Shown piece by piece: positions 61,555-64,000 of a DNA stretch of 64,000 bases. The first letter of the stretch is position 1, and every line of letters starts with the position of its first letter. A model generated the notes under the pieces. That model made no database searches. It was not told the DNA's origin and worked only from the letters and a program-made list of their open reading frames with translations. Source of the DNA: Delphinus delphis (taxonomy: Eukaryota > Chordata > Mammalia > Artiodactyla > Delphinidae); assembly GCF_949987515.2 (NCBI RefSeq), contig NC_082696.1, positions 59,177,447-59,241,446 on the forward strand, read 5' to 3'. Made by a program: the position numbers and the translations under genes.

Positions 61555-61680
61555 GAACATAAGCTCCATAAGAGTAAGAATTTTGTCTAATTTGTTCACT
61601 GATATATTCCCCAGTACTTAGAACACTGTTTGACACTTGGCACTTACTCAACAAATAGGTGTTGAATAAAAGGTAAGCAT
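61555..61680 (+). mobile_element. L2 3' end
   Basis: 'aagctccataagagtaagaa', 'ctgatatattccccagtac' and 'gtgttgaataaaagg' follow the L2 3' terminus. Confidence 0.7.
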
Positions 61681-61779
61681 ATTTTTCTAATGTAACATTT
61701 TCTGCCATCCCTCCCACTCTCTTGCTTTGCTCTCTCAGCACTTGTATATTAGATTTATCTTATTCTAATTTTTTGATCT

Positions 61780-62110
61780 CTGAGCTTCTTCCATCTTTCT
61801 CTCCCACCTAGATAGCTATTCTTCACTCTTTAGGTTTCAGTTTTATATAGTCATTACCTTAGAGGAACCTATTCTGACCCAACACACCAGAGTAGTTTCC
61901 TTCTATTTCTTGTTCCCATATCATTTTGATTTCCCTTTCAGTGAAATTCCTTGGGTTAGCAATTTCTACTTTAAAGCTGGTGCTCCTCAACTAGACTGTA
62001 ACTTCCATGAAGGAATGTATGCCTGGCCAATTTTTTGTTCTAACTCTACAGCCAAATGCCTGGAATATGGTGGGTGTTCAACTAAATAGAGGAAGGATGG
62101 AAGGGAAAAA
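61780..62110 (+). mobile_element. L2 3' region, second copy
   Basis: 'ttaggtttcagttttatata', 'gaggaacctattctgaccc' and 'ctagactgtaacttccatg' are in L2 order, ending near 'ggtgggtgttcaactaaata'. A ggaa-type run follows at 62085-62125. Confidence 0.65.
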
Positions 62111-62125
62111 GAAAGGAAGGAAGAT

Positions 62126-63820
62126 AAAAATCTCACACTTATCTTTTTAGGCTCCTGTGAATACATGTTCTGTTGTTGCTGTTTGGGAAGATAGCTGTCA
62201 TAATTCAGGGAGCCAAATTACTAGCCCTGTTGTAGAAATCACCAGTAGGTTCCCAAACAAGCAGAAGAAATTCAACTTAGAATAAAAGCAAAATGTAAAC
62301 AATTTAACTTCTTTAGAATTTCATTGGTAAGGGGAAATTATGTAGCCCACTAAAATTGGCATACAATAGGGTTCTGAAACACATGAGAAAATAGCTAATA
62401 CAAAAACACAAACAAAAAAGCAAAAAACAAAAACCAGGAAAACAAAACTACATACATAAATTATTCCCCAGCCCTCTGCTCATCTAAATCTCGGCTGTTG
62501 CCCCACACCCAGTTGAAGCTCGACCAGTACCTTCTCATTCCATCATTCCACACAAATATCTAGAGCAGTCTGACTCTTTGGGACTAATGAAAAACTTGTG
62601 ATTTTTTTAAAGCTATCATACTGTGTCATCTGTGCCGATTTAGATGCACTGCCCCATGCCACTGATGCATTTATTAATTCTCACGGTCTCTTTTTTGTCA
62701 GGTGACAAACTCAAGAATTATTTTGACTTGCCTTGCAAGGTGGCTCAGAACTAATGGTATAGTGGAGGTGTAATCCACCATAAAAATATGTAAAATGTAT
62801 GAAAGGAGATTCAAATGTATATGATTCTTCAGAGTTTGGAATAAATTTTGGCTTTTCAGAAAAATATTTACCAAAAATTTCCTTTGAACAGTAATCTTGT
62901 CTGTAGTAAGTCAAAAATGAATCAAAATGATTTTTTGATGACTATGATGTGTGCAGCAACTAGTTTTGTGCTATCAATTAAAAATTTTTAATTTATTACA
63001 ACTTTCCATTTCCATCTAATATATACAATAAAAATATAAGTATAGTTATGAGGAAATAGCATTTTGCCAGTATGTCTATCTGTGAATAGTTTATATAAAG
63101 TTGGATACTTATGAGTTTTAGCCTAAGTGTTGAAAAAAGTAAATAAACACATATGACATTCTGTTCCATATGTGTTTGTGCCATTTAAGCTAAAAATTTA
63201 TGAAAAATAAAGACCCTAATAAATAATATGACCCCAGTGTGGCTAAAGTCCAAATGTATAATAGATATGCTGTTTAATTATATAGGAATAATTATGGGTT
63301 TTAGCTTAAATTTTTAAAAAATGGTTATAGCATTATGCTTCATATTGATTTGTTCTTACCATTTAACCTAGGATATTTATGAAAAAACAAGGACATTAAA
63401 CAATTCCAATCTACCAAGGAAGGCATTTTCAGAGTAATAGACAACAGTTAACTTTTGTGCATGTCATATGGAAAGTAATATTATCAATGATAGGTACCTT
63501 GTATGTCGAGAAGTGGAGCCATGGTTTATAAAATGAACCCTTTTGCAAGAATGTTATTTTGCTACAATATAAATATTTGGTAAACTCATCATGAATTAAC
63601 CCATAATTCACTGAAATCTGATTTTGAAAAAATAATAATTTACTCACCTCATCTAACTATCCTTTATAGAACTCAAAGAAGTCTCTCAAACCCTAAATCC
63701 AGTATGCAATTAGCAGATCATAGCATTTTCCCTTCATCTACTCGGAAATAACCAAATTCTACAGCACTGTCAGTATTAATTTACTCAATAAATTTGCTCC
63801 TGAAAAGTTTCTCATGAACT
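62126..63820. other. No recognisable feature
   Basis: AT-rich DNA with an A-rich caaaaa tract at 62398-62450. Short open frames have no known domain. Confidence 0.5.
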
Positions 63821-63821
63821 G

Positions 63822-63823
<2 letters not shown>

Positions 63824-63854
<31 letters not shown>

Positions 63855-64000
63855 GGTACGCGGGCCTCTCACTGTTGTGGCCTCTCACTGTTGTGGCCTC
63901 TCCCGTTGCCGGAGCACAAACCCCGGACGCACAGGCTCAGTGGCCATGGCTCACGGGCCTAGCTGCTCCGTGGCATGTGGGATCTTCCCGGACCCAGGCA
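63824..64000 (-). mobile_element. Short CHR-type SINE, cut by window end, with 16-bp tandem duplication
   Basis: T-run (its A-tail) at ~63824-63852, then the antisense SINE body to the window edge; the head is outside. The unit cctctcactgttgtgg occurs twice in tandem (63865-63880, 63881-63896), while other copies have it once. Confidence 0.96.

Noticed and set aside
1..64000. A new defence, metabolic or CRISPR-like system
   Set aside because: The window is mammalian chromosomal DNA dominated by retrotransposons; no spaced direct-repeat array, operon or compact gene cluster is present.

Overview
This window looks like mammalian nuclear DNA, most probably from a cetacean. The best evidence is eleven copies (plus one 3' fragment) of tRNA-derived SINEs of the CHR type known from whales and hippopotamus. 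Two forms occur: a long form (~300-350 bp) and a short form (~210 bp) ending in an A-run. Artiodactyl-type L1 elements and deeply decayed mammal-wide MIR, L2, MER5A and L1M copies complete the repeat set. There are no bacterial-style genes, operons, CRISPR arrays or functional structural-RNA genes. The species cannot be fixed from the sequence.

Layout. 1-4675 is a stack of L1 elements of three ages with two SINEs inserted. 4676-12138 is mostly old single-copy sequence with a MER5A, one short SINE and L1 tails. 12148-18241 is an almost end-to-end L1 with 5' UTR, ORF1 and ORF2 remnants and 3' UTR. A deletion removes most of ORF1 and the start of ORF2, and a SINE 3' end sits at the join. 21036-25010 is an old L1M split by a 2.7-kb L1 and by a SINE. 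25011-32868 is mixed, with MIR/L2, a young truncated L1, a tiny inverted L1 insertion and a SINE. 32869-53998 is a 21-kb block with no recent SINE or L1 insertion, only ancient MIR/L2/L1M. 53999-64000 is SINE- and L1-rich again.

Genes. Every long open reading frame in the repeats is a broken L1 ORF2/ORF1 piece or a chance reading of a SINE. The one possible host gene is on the + strand in the repeat-poor block: exon-like segments at 33288-33353, 49022-49122, 51277-51370 and a terminal piece from 51672. Each inner segment has a pyrimidine-rich acceptor and a gtaagt donor and is open in only one frame, and the reading phases agree across all three introns. I do not recognise the encoded peptide. 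This is an inference from splice signals and phase and needs transcript or cross-species support.

No new enzymatic or defence system is visible. The notable items are the candidate split gene and several retrotransposition by-products: two twin-priming inversions, a SINE/L1 deletion junction, an RT-domain patch copied into the ORF2 C-terminus, and SINE structural variants.
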